This document shows, one piece after another, positions 63,892 through 64,000 of a DNA stretch of 64,000 nucleotides. The stretch is from Tetracentron sinense (lineage: Eukaryota; Streptophyta; Magnoliopsida; Trochodendrales; Trochodendraceae), in contig CM026565.1 of assembly GCA_015143295.1 (NCBI GenBank), positions 30,016,052 through 30,080,051 on the forward strand. The letters run 5' to 3'. A program made the position numbers and the translations under genes. Within the stretch, counting starts at the first letter, position 1. Every line of letters begins with the position of its first letter. The notes beneath the pieces were generated by a model, which saw only the letters and a program-made list of their open reading frames with translations, ran no database searches and was not told the origin of the DNA.

Positions 63892-64000
63892 TTAGGTAGT
63901 GAGGATTGGAGGAAGGTAGTCAGATTTGGCACCGAGAACCCGGGCCTTGGTGTCAGGAAAGAAGTGTGTCCCAGGAAGCTCCGTGACCTGTCCATTGCTG
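63892..64000 (-). CDS. C-terminal exon of an unidentified conserved-looking protein, cut by window edge
   Basis: On the minus strand an open frame runs from the window edge to a TAA at 63894-63892. It encodes about 36 residues with [19 protein letters not shown] and ending [12 protein letters not shown] content and codon choice differ from the AT-rich surroundings, as expected for an exon. I do not recognise the family; the rest of the gene lies to the right. Confidence 0.6.
   Translation of the reverse strand, partial: SNGQVTELPGTHFFPDTKARVLGAKSDYLPPILTT

Noticed and set aside
1-64000. CRISPR arrays, operons, bacterial-type promoters or replication origins
   Set aside because: Nothing of the kind; the sequence is eukaryotic nuclear DNA and the repeats seen are MITEs, LTRs and microsatellites.

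Overview
The window is nuclear DNA from a flowering plant. It holds intron-rich plant genes: an EBF-type F-box/LRR protein, a CIPK kinase tail, an organelle-type small heat-shock protein, nuclear-encoded mitochondrial ribosomal protein bL36 and a plant Gag1-like-clamp (DUF4050) protein. It also has a Ty1/copia element with a tRNA-Met primer site, a plastid DNA insert carrying psbI and trnS-GCU remnants, and many small inverted-repeat elements. AT-rich, TE-loaded introns of 1-6.6 kb argue against a compact genome. I cannot name the species; nothing looks grass-like.

Layout. 1-7.1 kb: last four coding exons of a CIPK8/CIPK24-type kinase (+), split by a 4 kb intron containing a hAT-like element. 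7.1-11.5 kb: non-coding DNA, a MITE, a small tandem array and the probable 3'UTR of the next gene. 11.5-14.24 kb: EBF1/2-like gene (-), two coding exons, 669 aa. 14.6-31.9 kb: gene-poor and built of MITEs, several nested with clear target-site duplications (TSDs), plus a plastid insert at about 27.9-28.2 kb and a LINE RNase H fragment. 32.5-34.4 kb: two-exon HSP26.5-like gene (-), 228 aa. 38.3-46.8 kb: five-exon DUF4050/Gag1-like-clamp gene (-), 159 aa. Its first intron is 6.56 kb and contains an antisense 4.4 kb Ty1/copia element, and one intron uses a GC donor. 50.1-52.75 kb: two-exon bL36m gene (-), 100 aa, with a probable 5'UTR exon near 55.0 kb. 55-62.4 kb: tandem duplications and further hAT-like elements. 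63.9-64.0 kb: 3' end of an unidentified minus-strand gene cut by the window edge.

The genes do not form a pathway. The EBF protein targets EIN3/EIL for degradation (ethylene), the CIPK decodes calcium through CBLs, the sHSP is an organelle chaperone and bL36m is a mitoribosome part. The most informative content is the mobile-element record. At least six short hAT-like families occur here in two or more copies, several with perfect 8-bp TSDs, including self-nesting, MULE-in-hAT and Harbinger-in-hAT insertions, an internally amplified MITE, and elements carrying snRNA-type promoter motifs (USE plus TATA). Exon structures come from reading splice signals and reading frame against remembered families; no database search was possible.
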